Numbered from the stretch's first letter, positions 24,243 through 40,559 are shown. The stretch is DNA of 64,000 nucleotides from Neocallimastix lanati (nom. inval.) (GCA_016946835.1 JACVTC010000274.1:1-64000); one strand, 5' to 3'. Made by a program: numbers and translations. Notes: a model not told the origin generated them from the sequence alone.

Positions 24243-26040
24243 GAAAGAAGGATTTGAGGACCCATATTTCTCTTTTACAAAAATTGAAAATAATATAGCA
24301 AACAATAATAATAATAATGAAAATAATCATATTATGAATGAAAATATAATTAATAATATAGAAAACATATATGATGTTTTAAACGATAAAAATAATTTAA
24401 ATGAAAACAATAATAATAATGATTTCAATAACATTATTGTAAACGATAACTTAAATAATATGAATATGGATAACAAGGATAATAAAATAGAAGTGGAAAA
24501 TAATTTACATGAAAATAACTCTAAAATAATTATTAATACTTTAGATAATATGAATAATAAAAATATAGATAAAAGTAAGGAAAATATGGATGATAATTCT
24601 AACAACAACGACATAATTAATTTAAACAACAAAAATAACAAAATTAAAACAATAACCTTAGAAAAGGAAGTAAAAACAAATAAATTATTGGATATGAATA
24701 AAATAAATAACACACATAGCAATAAACATAATATTACTTTAGAACAAAATAATTTATACGCAAATAATAATGTTAATTCAAATGTAATTTCTGAGGTGAA
24801 TAATGAAATTTCAACTAATGCAAAACATAGTATAGTTCATATAAATAAAAATTATAATAATCAAAATAAAAACATAGTACTGGAAAAACAAAATATAATT
24901 CAAAATGTCAATAACAATTCTTTAAATAAAAATAATGATTTTATATTTATCAATATCCATGAAAACAATAGAAATAATTCGAATCTTTCTTTAAAAAATA
25001 TGGTAAATAATTCTTACATTGAAAAAGGTGAATGCAGTTATTCTTCTAATAAAAATAAACATAATTGGGCAGAAAAAGGAAAAGATGCTGAAAACCCTTC
25101 AATTATCCATAAAGAATATAGTAAAAAATCCTGTAAAAAAGATATTGTTTTACCGACTCTGATAAATATTGATAATTCAAATATAAATGATACCATACCA
25201 ACTAAAAATTCTTCTGTTGTTACTCCTGTAAAAACACTATATTGATATTTCTAAATCTAAACACGAAAAAAATTTTAATAATAAAAATTTTTCAAAAAAT
25301 GAAGAAAAATTTAATTTACAACCATTGGATAATGATAAAATAATTAAAATTCATAATTCAAATTCAGACCCAATAATGACGAAGAATAATAATATTGAGA
25401 ATAATAATTCCACTAAATTAAAAAATCATTTAGTACAACACGTGAATCTACAACATTTATTGATAAAAATTATAAATTACATAAAATTTATGATAATAGT
25501 AATAAATCTACGAAACTTGAAAAAAATTTTTATTAATAAATTTTTTTCAAAATCTCAATAATAAAAATATAATTAATGAAAAAATTAAAGACAGTACATC
25601 AGTAACATATGATACTTTTGATAAAACATTTAAACTTTCTCATAATAAATCTTTAAATAATGAAGATTCTATCACCAAAAATATTAATGATGATAATTAT
25701 AATAATAATATTATTGCTACTAATGAAATTATACAAGATAATGTCGTAGATAATAATCTATCAAATAACAATTCCAATTATTCAAATTTATATGAAAAAG
25801 ATTTTATCCCTAATGGCGACAAAACTCCCCAGGATTATTTTTCTATTAACCATGATTTAAGTTCTGATACTAATTATATTAATGATAACATTATTTCTGA
25901 CCAAGATGTTAATATGACTGATGATATGACTGGGATTAACAATCAGTCCGTACTCAAAACGTTCTTTAAGTCCTGATACTTTCTCTAATATTACTAATGA
26001 TATCTCTCGGCCTAAATATGATGTTTCCAATGATGATAAA
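24243..26040 (+). pseudogene. Asn-rich linker region of copia element 2 pol
   Basis: It corresponds to the Asn-rich integrase-RT linker of element 1. A frame at 24334-25245 reads as repetitive N/K/I/D-rich protein (NENIINNIENIYDVLNDKNN). Frames then break several times (near 25245, 25560 and 25980), but the same composition continues, including a KNFSKNEEKF stretch that parallels KNFSKNDEKN in element 1. No domain is present. Confidence 0.75.
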
Positions 26041-26627
26041 ATGGTTTTTACTATTTACTCTGATACACCTATTGGTTATAAAAAAGATATTAATTGTCCT
26101 AATAAAAATAATTGCTATAAAGCTATCCAAGATGAACTTGATAATTTATATAATAATAATGTTATGTCCATTGTTATATATATTCCTAAAGGCAAAAATC
26201 TTATTTCTGCCAAATGGGTTTTTGCTACCAAAAAAGATTCTAATAATAAAACAGTCTCATATGCTGGATTTCTAAGAAACAAACATGTGTAGCTACGTCT
26301 ACAGCAGAAGCGAAATACATTAGCACATCCGAAAATATTAAAAAGATTCTATGGATCAGAAATATTTTAAAAGAATTAATAAATTATAATAAAACAATTA
26401 CTATTTTCACAAATAATTTAGCAAGTAAAATAACTATTGAAAATGGTGAAATCAATACAAAGTTAAAACACATAGATATTAGATTTCATTTTAATAGAGA
26501 TAATACAGTAAAAAGGAAAGAAAATTAGAATACAAAGATACAACAGAAATGTTAGCTGACGCTTTTACTTGAGATATTAATGGTACAAAAATGAGTATAT
26601 TTGCAAATAAGATTTTTAGTATTTAAA
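26041..26627 (+). pseudogene. Deleted RT / RNase H end of copia element 2
   Basis: 26041-26250 encodes the N-terminal edge of RT (NCYKAIQDELDNLYNNNVM, ISAKWVFATKKDSNNK), matching element 1 up to about 5115. At about 26250-26265 the sequence jumps directly to the RNase H motif WISKKQTCVATSTAEAKY (element 1, about 6100). About 1 kb that would include the YVDD active site is gone. The RNase H tail (ENGEINTKLKHIDIRFHFNRDN) runs on to about 26627 with stops. Confidence 0.9.
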
Positions 26628-26842
26628 TATCTAATTTGAGGGGGAGTGTTAACGTATGTTAAATTTATTGATATAAAGTTATAGTCTAGCTTAAGTTTAA
26701 TAAAATATTAAATTTAATTATATTAAATATATTGTAATTACAAATTAAAATATAAATTAATATGTATCTAGAACAAGCCACAATTAAATATAAAAAATGT
26801 AATTTTATCTTTACTTTAAATCTTTGTTAACCATTTATATAA

Positions 26843-27073
26843 TGTTAGAAGTAGAAATTTATGATATAAAAATAAATATTAAATTAGATTAAATTAATAT
26901 GAATATACGAATCATATTATGTAATACATTAATTAAATAAATTAACATGTATCTAAATTTAGCCACAGTTCTTGTATAAATAGAACTGGTTTTACTTTAA
27001 TTGTAAATCTGAGGTTAGTTATTAACACATAATAATAAACATTTATCATAAAACCCATTTTTACCTTCTAAAA
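26843..27073 (+). repeat. 5' LTR of miniature element
   Basis: 231 bp, TGTTAGAAG...CTTCTAAAA. It contains TAGCCACAGTTC followed by TATAAATAG, a plausible TATA box. Confidence 0.92.
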
Positions 27074-27106
27074 GATTAAGAGTCTCAAGACTCTAATCGA
27101 CTGAGC
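27074..27106 (+). other. Extended tRNA-Lys primer binding site of miniature element
   Basis: Positions 27074-27087 are the shared anticodon-arm site. The next bases, up to 27106, read on the complementary strand as GCTCAGTCGATTAGAG, closely resembling a tRNA D arm (consensus GCTCAGTCGGTAGAG). Complementarity to a tRNA-Lys 5' half may therefore cover the D arm as well. AGAGTCT-CA-AGACTCT (27080-27095) could alternatively fold as a hairpin. Confidence 0.6.
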
Positions 27107-27543
27107 GAAAGAAGCTGACAAGTAATAGAAGATTTCAAAATGGTAATTACAAAAGACTCTTAATCAAAAATATAAAGAAGTGAAATCTATATTACAACAG
27201 CTATAATAGCCGGAATTTTAGAAGAACTACTAGCCTTCATAACTAGCTCAATGATTACAAAAAGGAAAGGACATTACCCCCACATAAAATAAATGTGAAA
27301 TTAGTAAGACCGAACAAGAATGTCACCTCTAAAATAATATGGTTAATGTTAATCCACAAAACATATAAATTATGGTTATTGCTAAACCAAAAAGCAAATA
27401 TAAATTATCAATGAAGGGACAAAAATAAACTTGTATGAAAAATTCATCGTAGTCGGCATATATAATTTAAAACTAAATAAATTTAAACTTCTTTGAAGCA
27501 AACTAGATTTTTGTATAAACAGAAAATCAAGTTTGAGGGGGAA

Positions 27544-27774
27544 TGTTAGAAGTAGAAATTTATGATATAAAAATAAATATTAAATTAGATTAAATTAATA
27601 TGAATATACGAATCATATTATGTAATACATTAATTAAATAAATTAACATGTATCTAAATTTAGCCACAGTTCTTGTATAAATAGAACTGGTTTTACTTTA
27701 ATTGTAAATCTGAGGTTAGTTATTAACACATAATAATAAACATTTATCATAAAACCCATTTTTACCTTCTAAAA
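27544..27774 (+). repeat. 3' LTR of miniature element
   Basis: 231 bp, apparently identical to 26843-27073, preceded by polypurine tract 27535-27543. Confidence 0.92.
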
Positions 27775-27829
27775 TATAACACTTGCGTTATATATCTAAT
27801 TATTAATAAATAAATATTAATCAATAAAA

Positions 27830-28456
27830 ATAAAAATTAATAATAATAATAATAAAAAAAAAAGTAAAAACTTTTCAATGATAAATTTTTTTTTTTTTAT
27901 TTTTTTTTTTTTTTATTTATTTTTTTTTTTTTTTTTTATTTTTTTTTTTTTATTATTAATTTTTTTTTTTCATTTTATTTTATTTCATTTTTTTTTTTTT
28001 TTTTATAAAATATTTTTAATATATTTATTTATTATTATTTAATTAAAATAAAATATAAAATGTTGAATTTTAAACAATTTATTAATAAAATAAATAATAA
28101 TTATTATTAAAATAAAAATAAATTTATAAAATTTTTTGTCTTAATATTATTATTTATTATTTAATTATTCAATTATTAATAATATTCAATTATTCAATTA
28201 TTATTAATTTTATTTATTAATTATTATTTATCAATTATTTATTATTATTTATTAATTATTTATTTATTAATTATTTATTTATTATTTATCAATTTATTTA
28301 TTTCAAAAAATAATAAAAAAAAAAAAAAAAAAATTATATAAATTATATATTCTTAATGTTTGCTTATTTTTTTAATTTTTTTTTTTTCTTGCATTATATT
28401 ATTTTTTATTATTATTATTATCATTTTTATTATTATTTTTATTATTAGTTGTACCT
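27830..28456. other. 3' flank of the AAA/nuclease gene, duplicated at 43.5 kb
   Basis: No coding region. Most of it (from about 27840) is nearly the same as 43515-43975, including AAAAAGTAAAAACTTTTCAAT and TAAAATGTTGAATTTTAAAC, so it belongs to a segmental duplication that runs on into the gene. It also contains T runs broken by single A's (27886-27955). Confidence 0.75.
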
Positions 28457-32752
<4,296 letters not shown>

Positions 32753-33643
32753 TTAAATTTTAATTATCTTTTTTATTTTTAATTATTAATTTAAAAAAAA
32801 AAAAAAAAAAATTAAATAAATCTTTTTAAAAAAAATTATAATAAAAAAAAATAAAGTTTGTTGAATATTAAAATAAAATAAAATAAAACAAAATAAAAAT
32901 TAAAATTAAAATAAAAATTAAAATATATATTTATATAAAATTTTTTTTTTTAATTACTAATGAAAAAAAAATAAAGAAAAAAAATTTTAACACTGAAACT
33001 CCCTCTTTTATATAAAATTTTTTATCCAAAAAAAAAAAAAAAAAAATAAGTAATAAAATTTATTACCTTTTTTTATTATTTTAAATTTTTAAATTTTTTT
33101 TTTTTTCTTTTTTTGGATAAAGAATTTATTATGGACAAAAATATTAAATTTTTACATATAAAATAATGAAATAAATAAAAGAAATTACTAAATAAATAAA
33201 TAAATTACGAAATAAATAAATAAATAAATTATTATATAAATAAATTATTATATAAATAAATTATAATAAATAAATATATTATGAAATTAATTAAAAAATT
33301 ATGAAATAAATAAATAATAATAATAAATAAATAATGAAATAATGAAATAATTATTTGATAATTATAAACAAAGAAACAATTTCACATCAAATAAAAGACA
33401 CACAGAAATGTAAATAATCAATGATATTCAAATATTTTCCATTTAAAAAAAGAAAATAAAAATAAAAATGAAAATGAAAATTTTCTTTTTTTTTTTTTTT
33501 TTTAATATATTTTATTTCAATTGTTTAATAATTCAAATCACTTTTAATAATATTCAATTGTTAATAATTTTTTCGTTTAGAAAAAAATAATAATAAATTT
33601 AATTTTAAGTTATTTAGTTATTTATTTTTATTTATAAATATTT

Positions 33644-33679
<36 letters not shown>

Positions 33680-34324
33680 ATTTAATTTATAATTATTTTA
33701 TTTTTTATTATTTTAAATTAATAAATGAACAAATGTAAAGTTATAATTTTCATATTAAAGAAACGGTTAAACTCTTTTAGATTTATTTCTACCTTTCTTG
33801 GAATCTATTATTATTTATTTATCATTTTATCCTTCATTAAACTATAATTTTATTTTATTATTCTAAAAGAAAATGATCAATTGGTCAATTACTTTTAATT
33901 AAAACATATTATTAATTAATTACAAAAATAGCTTTATTATAAATTACATAAGCAAGTTTATTTTTTTTTGGTTCAAAAAAAAATTAAAATTATTTTCTTT
34001 TCATCTTTTTCTTTTGATATACTTTAGTAAAATAAGAATTTTCTTTGCTTATTTTACCATATAATTGACTTTAAAATCCACATTAAATTTAAAATTATTA
34101 TTTATAATAATATTTATTTTTTAAACTTTTTATTTTTTTATTTACTCACTGAATTAATGTAATAATTAAAGATTTCTAAATTACTTTTAATTTTTTTTCT
34201 GACTTTTTTTAATGAATTTCTTTACATAATATTGATTATAAATGTATTTAATATTATTTCCTTCAGAAAAGAAAAAAATTGGTTATACTTTATTTTTATT
34301 TTTATTTTTTTTTTTTTTTAACTA
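32753..34324. other. Non-coding region between AAA gene and relic
   Basis: Upstream side of the minus-strand AAA gene; a promoter would lie here, but no specific element is identifiable. Contents are A/T runs (33646-33677, 33486-33503), AAAT/AAATA repeats (33190-33340) and T-rich sequence. No coding frame is supported. Confidence 0.5.
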
Positions 34325-35475
34325 TTTTTTCTTTCTTTCCATTTTCTTTGATTTTGTTTTGTTCTTCTTTATTAGATATATTAAAATTAGATAATAAGTT
34401 TTTCATATTCTTCTTTTGTGAATACTTAACAATCACTAAAATAAAATTCTTTAAGAAGTGAGCATTTAGTGAAATTACTAGCTCCTGAATTTAATTAATT
34501 TAATCCTAAATCTAAACAACCTGTGACTACTTCTAAATATGAATACTTATTTTCTATTTTTTTTTTAAAATCATCTCCATAAATTATTTCATAAATTACA
34601 TCACATATTGCTTAATTAATAGTAATACATCCTTCTTTAACAATATCCTTATTATTTAAATTTATAATCACAATATAAATAATATCAGATAAATTTATTC
34701 CATGATTTTCCTTTAGAATAACTAATAATTCACTAATATTATCTATTTTCATTAAAGTTCTTTTTAATAACAACTTCATATTTATTACTTAAACTTAATT
34801 ATGATTAAATTATAGTGTAACATTTATCTAAAAATTTATACTTATAATTACCGTAATCGTAACTGTAAACTAAATTATTTGTTATTGTATCTTTTATGAA
34901 TTCTATTATCCTTTCTTCATCATGATTGATTGTTAATGAATCAATAGTATTTTTTATTACTTTTTATCTTCACAAAAACTTTGTTTCCATAATAAAAATT
35001 TATTTTCATTAAATTCTCCAACATCATTAGTTTTTATTTTTAACTTTCTTACCTCTGAAATACAGTAATTATTAATGTTAATAAATTAAATTAAATAACT
35101 ATTTTTAATTAATAATGTCCAAATAATTTCTCAATGTTTGTTCATATATTCTTTCTTCAACATTTCATAATTTATTAATTTTGAAATTTTCTTTACAATA
35201 TTCCCATTTTTAAGTAGAAATTTTATATCTTTCTTCTTTTATTATCAAAATTTATAAATATTTACTTATAGAATTTATTAAATTCGTAAGAAAAATCATT
35301 CTCCAATTCTGTCTTTTTAATTTTTTCTTTAATATAATTTATTATACTATATAAATCATAGTATTTGAATTTAAAATCTTCATTATTATTAATGTAATTT
35401 CTCACTTCATCATTATCTTTCATATTATTAGCTTTTATATTATAACTATTTTAGCTTTCATTATTATTATTAACA
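34325..35475 (-). pseudogene. AAA/nuclease relic A (internally deleted)
   Basis: The minus strand matches the intact gene in two blocks. 34325-34550 corresponds to its region near 29580-29805 (segment around CYGFTEDEL and TGCLDIGLN). 34560-35475 corresponds to about 30430-31410 (end of module 1 up to the poly-Asn tract). Module 2's ATPase core is deleted between the blocks, and stops and shifts abound. Homology ends at the position of the poly-Asn microsatellite. Confidence 0.85.
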
Positions 35476-35698
35476 AAACCAAAAAAAAAAAAAAAATTTT
35501 TTTTTTTTAATTAAAATTTTAATTAAAATTTTTTTTTTTTTTTAATTTTTTATTTTTTTTTTATTTTTTATTTTTTTTTATTTTTTTTTATTTTTAATTT
35601 TTTTTAAATAATTTTAATTATTTTATTTTTTAATTTTTATAAATATCAATCATTAATATCAAAAAAATAAAAAAAAAAAAAAAAAAGCATCAAAATAA

Positions 35699-36078
35699 TT
35701 TACTTTATTCTATTCAATTTCTTTTTTTCAAGTCTATTTTTATTGAATAACAAAAAAGTAGTATTTTAAGAAATTCTGAAAATTTATATAATTTAAATTA
35801 TTACTTAACAGTATTTATATTTTAATTATAATTATAAGTATTAATTTAACATAAAATAAATATGTTTTATCTTATTTTTAAATAAAAATACTACTATATA
35901 TTATTATAAATAAATTAAAGCTATTTAAATTATCTTTTATAATAAATTTAGTATAATTTTTACAGTTGGCTTTATCGAAATTTTAGAAAAGATTATCAAT
36001 GTCAATTGTGTTATTAAATAACCTTATCTATATTTGATAATGTGCTTCTTTTTAATGGGAAGAGGGTTATCCGAGTCT
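35699..36078 (+). repeat. Dispersed ~375-bp repeat, copy B
   Basis: Same-orientation counterpart of 13303-13676, with one extra AT-rich insertion near 35870. Its ends coincide with loss of similarity (before TTTACTTTATTCTATTC and after TTATCCGAGTC). Confidence 0.65.
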
Positions 36079-36939
36079 ATATAGTAAGAAAATATACTTG
36101 CTCTTTTTAATGTTTTTGTTATCAATATATAATATCTTTGCTTCTTAATTTTTTTTTGATAATTCTTAAGAATTATTCTTTTCTATTTTTACAACGTACT
36201 AAATATATTAACAATACTCATGGTATTTTTATATTTTTATTTTATTTAAAAATAATTTATTCTTTGCTGATCTCTCTATTTATTGTTGAATATAGCATAT
36301 TTTTTTTTTTTTTTTTTTTTTTTTGCTTTTCTAATGTTTGTTACTTTTAAATTTTGTTAATATATTGTTAATTAAAAGTATTTGTGAAATGGTATTAGTA
36401 TAGCTTTGATTATTTAGTTTAATTTTAATTCCTTAGTAGAGAATCCGCCTTCTTTTCATTTTGATATTTTATTAAAAATTTTTTCTTTGTTCCATAATAC
36501 GACTTGATATATTTTTGATTTAATACCTTTAATTTGTAAATTATCCACATATACACATCTGTCATACATGAAACAAGGTCTCTACTTATTTTTTTTTTAA
36601 AAAATATATAGTTCAAATGAAAAATGATGTAACTCTTAATTTTATAAAAGTTAGAAAAATAAAATGAGTTATATCATCGATCATCGTCGTTTTGACTGTT
36701 TAAAAGTCATTTAAAGCTCTTTTTTTTTTTTTTTTTAGTAGCTAATATTCTTGTCCAAAAAATTTTATCACTGAATGGAATCATAAAAATATAACCACCT
36801 ATCCAGAGAGGAATATCTAGAGATGCAGTTTTAAAGTTGAGTTGGATAACAGTTCCATTTAAATATCGATACCATTGACAATAGGTATCGAAATTTAATA
36901 AATATAACTTCTTGGACTAAATATTTCTTATGAGAAAGA
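36079..36939. other. Unassigned stretch before copia relic
   Basis: It holds poly-T runs (36300-36325, 36720-36736). The segment 36740-36930 is less AT-biased and may be an eroded part of the copia pol whose end follows, but no frame is readable. Confidence 0.35.
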
Positions 36940-37342
36940 ATTCATTATGATTGCCAGCTTAAGGAGACATTCAACCGAAGAGACTTTCTACTATTGAAGC
37001 CGAATATCATAAATATTATTGAATGTCTTAAAGAAAGTTCTCTAGATAAAAAGTGATTTATTAGAGTTATTTCAAAATTAAATATTAAATTAATTATATT
37101 TATGGTTAATTCATTAAGTAAAACAATCATAGAAAACAAGCAAATTAAATTCAAATTTCAAAAACTCATAAATATAAAAATTTAATTTTATCAAGGATTA
37201 CCATCAAAAAACAAAAAAAAATAAAAATAAAAGAATCATACTCCGATATATCAAAACTTAATAAAATACATGTTTGCCGACGATGTTCCAACTAAATATA
37301 TTAATGGAGACAAAATGACCAAATTAACAAACCTAATTTTTT
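36940..37342 (+). pseudogene. Copia RNase H end fragment
   Basis: Frame-hopping translation gives STIEAEYHKYY (element 1: STAEAEYIS), NSLSKTIIENKQIKFKFQKLINIKI (element 1: NQASKKIMENGEINTKLKHISV) and MFADDVPTKYINGDKMTKLTNLIF (element 1: MLADILTKDSNGPKIQKFTNNIF). Only the last ~130 codons of pol survive, with several stops. No LTR is recognisable after it; a tandem repeat begins instead. Confidence 0.8.
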
Positions 37343-37364
37343 AACAGAACAAAAAAAAAAAAAA

Positions 37365-37397
37365 TAAAAATTTAAATTTAAAATTGAAAGGGAATTT

Positions 37398-37428
<31 letters not shown>

Positions 37429-37524
37429 TAAAAATTTAAATTTAAATTTGAAAGGGAATTTATTTAAAAAAAAAAAAAAAAAAAAAAAAAATAAAAATTT
37501 AAATTTAAATTTGAAAGGGAATTT

Positions 37525-37574
<50 letters not shown>

Positions 37575-37621
37575 AAAATTTAAATTTAAATTTGAAAGGG
37601 AATTTATTTAAAAAAAAAAAA
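37365..37621. repeat. Four-copy tandem repeat with poly-A spacers
   Basis: TAAAAATTTAAATTTAAA followed by TTGAAAGGGAATTTATTTA occurs four times (starting near 37365, 37429, 37491 and 37573), each followed by an A run of variable length (about 11-40). The cores are nearly identical while the A runs differ, suggesting slippage plus unit duplication. Confidence 0.9.
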
Positions 37622-39138
37622 AGTTTTTTTTTTTTTTTTGACATATATCATTTTATAATTTAAATTATAAATTACCTTTTATAGTCCACATTTTATTAAA
37701 TTTAATTATTTTTAAATTCTTTATTTTTAATCTTCTTTATATTTTACGCAAGCCATAATTTATATATATATAAATTCATTATTTTTCATAAATGTTGTAA
37801 ATGGTAATTACCTTTAATGAATTCCATATTAATAAAATAAAGTTCAATTAATAATTATTAATTCTACATTTTCTTTTAATTACTTTATGTTTTATTTTTT
37901 TTTTAAAATTGCATACAAAAGGTCCGCAAAAGTGCCAATCTTTATTATTTGAAAATTTTCATTACATTTATTAAAATATTTTAAAAATTATTTTTTATTG
38001 AAATTTAAAATTTAGAAATAAAAAAAAAATAATAAAATAAAATATAAAATAAAAAAAAAAAAATAAATAAATAAAATATAAAAAAAAAAAAGAAAATTTA
38101 AACAATTTTATCATTATTTCTATATAATATTATTTAATAATCAATATATTGAATTTTATTATTAATACCTAATATTAAAACTTATTTGTATTTATAATAT
38201 TATTTAGTAATCAAGTTAATTAATCAAAGTTAATAAAAGTGTAAACACTTTTAACAAGGATAATAATAAATATTTTAAAAATATTTAAAGCATTATTTTA
38301 AAAAAATATATATATATATTTTAATATTCTTAAATTTTTTTTTTATATTTGTTTTCTACATTATAAAATAATAATAATAATAATAATAATAAAGTTGTTT
38401 TTACAGTTATATATTATTAAAACTCTTTTTTTTTTTTTCTTATTATTTTTTTTTTTATTATAATCTTTTTTATTATTTTTGTTATTAGTTAATTATATTT
38501 AATTAAAAACTAAAAATTAACTCTACAATAATTTTTATTTTTATTTCTATTTTTTATTTAGTTTAAATAATTGTAAATTATTATTTCTTTTATTATTAAT
38601 ATTTATTTTATTATTAATATTTATATTATTATTAATATTTATTTTATTATTAATATTTATTTTATTATTAATATTTATATTATTATTATTGATTCTATTA
38701 TTATTATTATTATTATTATTATAATTATATCCTTTTTTTTATAGTTTAATTTTTTTTATCGTTTTTATATTATTATTAGTAGTTAAAAAAAAATTAAGCG
38801 AAAAAAAAAAAAAGAAAATAAAAAAAAAAATATAATTAATAATATAAAATATTAAAATTCTTATCAATATATAAAAAAAAAAATTTGATAAACTTTAATT
38901 TCGTTTTCTAGGTAGGGTAGGGTTCTCTTTTCTTCAAAAAAAAAAAAAAAAATAAATAGTTTTAGTTCGGCAGAGGGATATGATCTACTTCTTTTGAACT
39001 TTTGAGTTAGACTTTAGGTGGAGGTGGACCACTGGACCACTAAGGACTTAGTGGAGTTTACTTAATTTATTTGAAGTATAGGAAGAAAGAAGAAAACCTT
39101 AGGAAAAAGAGGGTCGATGACTTTACCTCTATTTTTCT

Positions 39139-39185
<47 letters not shown>

Positions 39186-40559
39186 AAGACAGTTTTTTTT
39201 TTAAAAGGGAAGGGGATGAAAAAAAAGAGTTTCTGATAAAAAAAAAAGAGTTTTTGATAAAAAAAATTTCCTACAAAAGAAAAAAAAAAAAAAAAGAGAG
39301 AGAGAGCTTCAGGACAGAATTTTATTTTTTTTACCCCAAGCAGTAGTCGAGTTCAAGTTGATTTTTTTTTTTTTTTTTTTTTTTTTAATTGTTATATATA
39401 TTTTTAAATCTTTTATATTTTTTTAAATTTGTATTATTAACCCAATCCATTCGTTTTTTTTTTTTTTTTTTTTTTATTTTTTTAAATTGAAAATATGACC
39501 ATAATTATTGGTTATTTTGTAAAAATACTTTTATAATTTATTTTGTAATGACCGTAGATTGATGACCATTCAAGTTTCTTTTTCTTATAGTTTTTAACTC
39601 AATATTTTGGTGTAGCAAAAATAATAATATATTTCTTTATCTATTTTATTTTATTTTTTGTCTTCTAACACTAATAAATATATAAAAATAATAAAAAAAA
39701 TAAAAAAATTTTTTTTCCCAAAAATTCTAAATAAAAGAATTTTCTGTAACAAAATCAGAGATAATTTTATAAATTTTAAATTTCAAATTAATTTAATTTA
39801 AATAAATTTATTATATTATGAATAATTTAAAAAAAAGAAAAAAAAAGATTTAATCCATTTCTTTATTAAATATTTTAAGTTTTTAAAAATAATTAATATT
39901 TGTAAAACTATTTTTTTTTAATACTATCATTATTTAAAAAAAAAAAAATTCAAATATAATATAAAATAAAAAAAATGAAATATATAAACTATATAATAAA
40001 TGTAGGTAAACCAATAAAAGAAAAAAAAATTAAATAGAGAATATTAATTTTCATCTTGATTGAATTTATTGACAATTTTTATTTTTTTTTTATTTTTTTT
40101 TTTTTTTTATTATTTTTTTTTTTTTATTTTTAATATTTATATTTTATATTTATATTTTTATTTTTTATATTTATATTTTTATATTTCTAAATTTAAATTT
40201 AAATTTTATTTTAACTATTTATTTTATTTTTTTTTTTTATTTTTTTTAAAATATTAACAAAATGTATTAATTTTTTTTTTCTTTTTATTTTTTATAAAAT
40301 CCAACATTGATGGATGCTCCATTAATGTTAAAAAAAAAAAAAAATTTTTTTATAATGAAAACTTTATTTAATATAAAATTTTAATACCAAAAATTTATTA
40401 AATAATAAATAAAATTTAAATTAACCACCACGAAAATAAAAATTTTTTCTTTTATTTTTCCTTTTTTTTTTTATATAACTTCCCTTTCGTTATATTGTAC
40501 AAAAACTCAAAATTACTAAATTATAAAACTTTTTTTTTTTTTTTTTTATTCAAGAGGTA
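37622..40559. other. Gene-free low-complexity region
   Basis: No coding frame is supported. It contains TTA/ATTT microsatellites (38590-38720), T runs of 20-44 bases (39138-39181, 39361-39387, 39454-39475) and a more GC-balanced island at 38910-39130 that includes GGACCACTGGACCAC and an 18-bp palindrome CCACTAAG-GA-CTTAGTGG (39037-39054). The island could be a promoter or UTR of an unseen transcript. Confidence 0.5.

Larger units (their letters stand above)
26843..27774 (+). mobile_element. TRIM-like miniature LTR retrotransposon (932 bp)
   Basis: Two 231-bp LTRs (26843-27073 and 27544-27774) appear identical by eye and enclose about 470 bp without coding capacity. A 5-bp target duplication, TATAA, lies at 26838-26842 and 27775-27779, and the uninterrupted target can be read in the 5' LTR of the host element near 21650. 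Signals are a primer site at 27074 (GATTAAGAGTCTCA, same as both copia elements) and a polypurine tract GAGGGGGAA (27535-27543). LTR ends are TGTTAGAAG...CTTCTAAAA, not canonical CA. Having every cis signal but no proteins makes it a terminal-repeat retrotransposon in miniature, presumably mobilised by a copia relative. Identical LTRs imply very recent movement. Confidence 0.92.
21614..27829 (+). mobile_element. Ty1/copia element 2, 5'-truncated and internally deleted
   Basis: A relative of element 1, with shared Gag start, primer site and polypurine tract but a different LTR. The 5' LTR keeps only its last ~92 bp (21614-21705); the 3' LTR (26647-27829) is complete but carries a nested miniature element. 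Gag is open, pol has in-frame stops, and about 1 kb encoding the RT core and the start of RNase H is missing. The element cannot be autonomous. No target duplication can be read because the left end is lost. Confidence 0.9.
26638..27829 (+). repeat. Polypurine tract and 3' LTR of copia element 2, interrupted
   Basis: GAGGGGGAG at 26638-26646 precedes TGTTAACGTATG at 26647. The LTR is split by the miniature element at 26843-27774 and resumes as TATAACACTTGCG to ATCAATAAAA (27829). Without the insertion it would be about 246 bp. It contains CTAGAACAAGCCACA followed by a TATAAA-like motif, shared with other LTRs in the window. Confidence 0.88.

Noticed and set aside
37396-37663. Repetitive Lys/Asn/Leu or Phe/Lys open frames on both strands
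   Set aside because: Products of the four-copy A-tailed tandem repeat.
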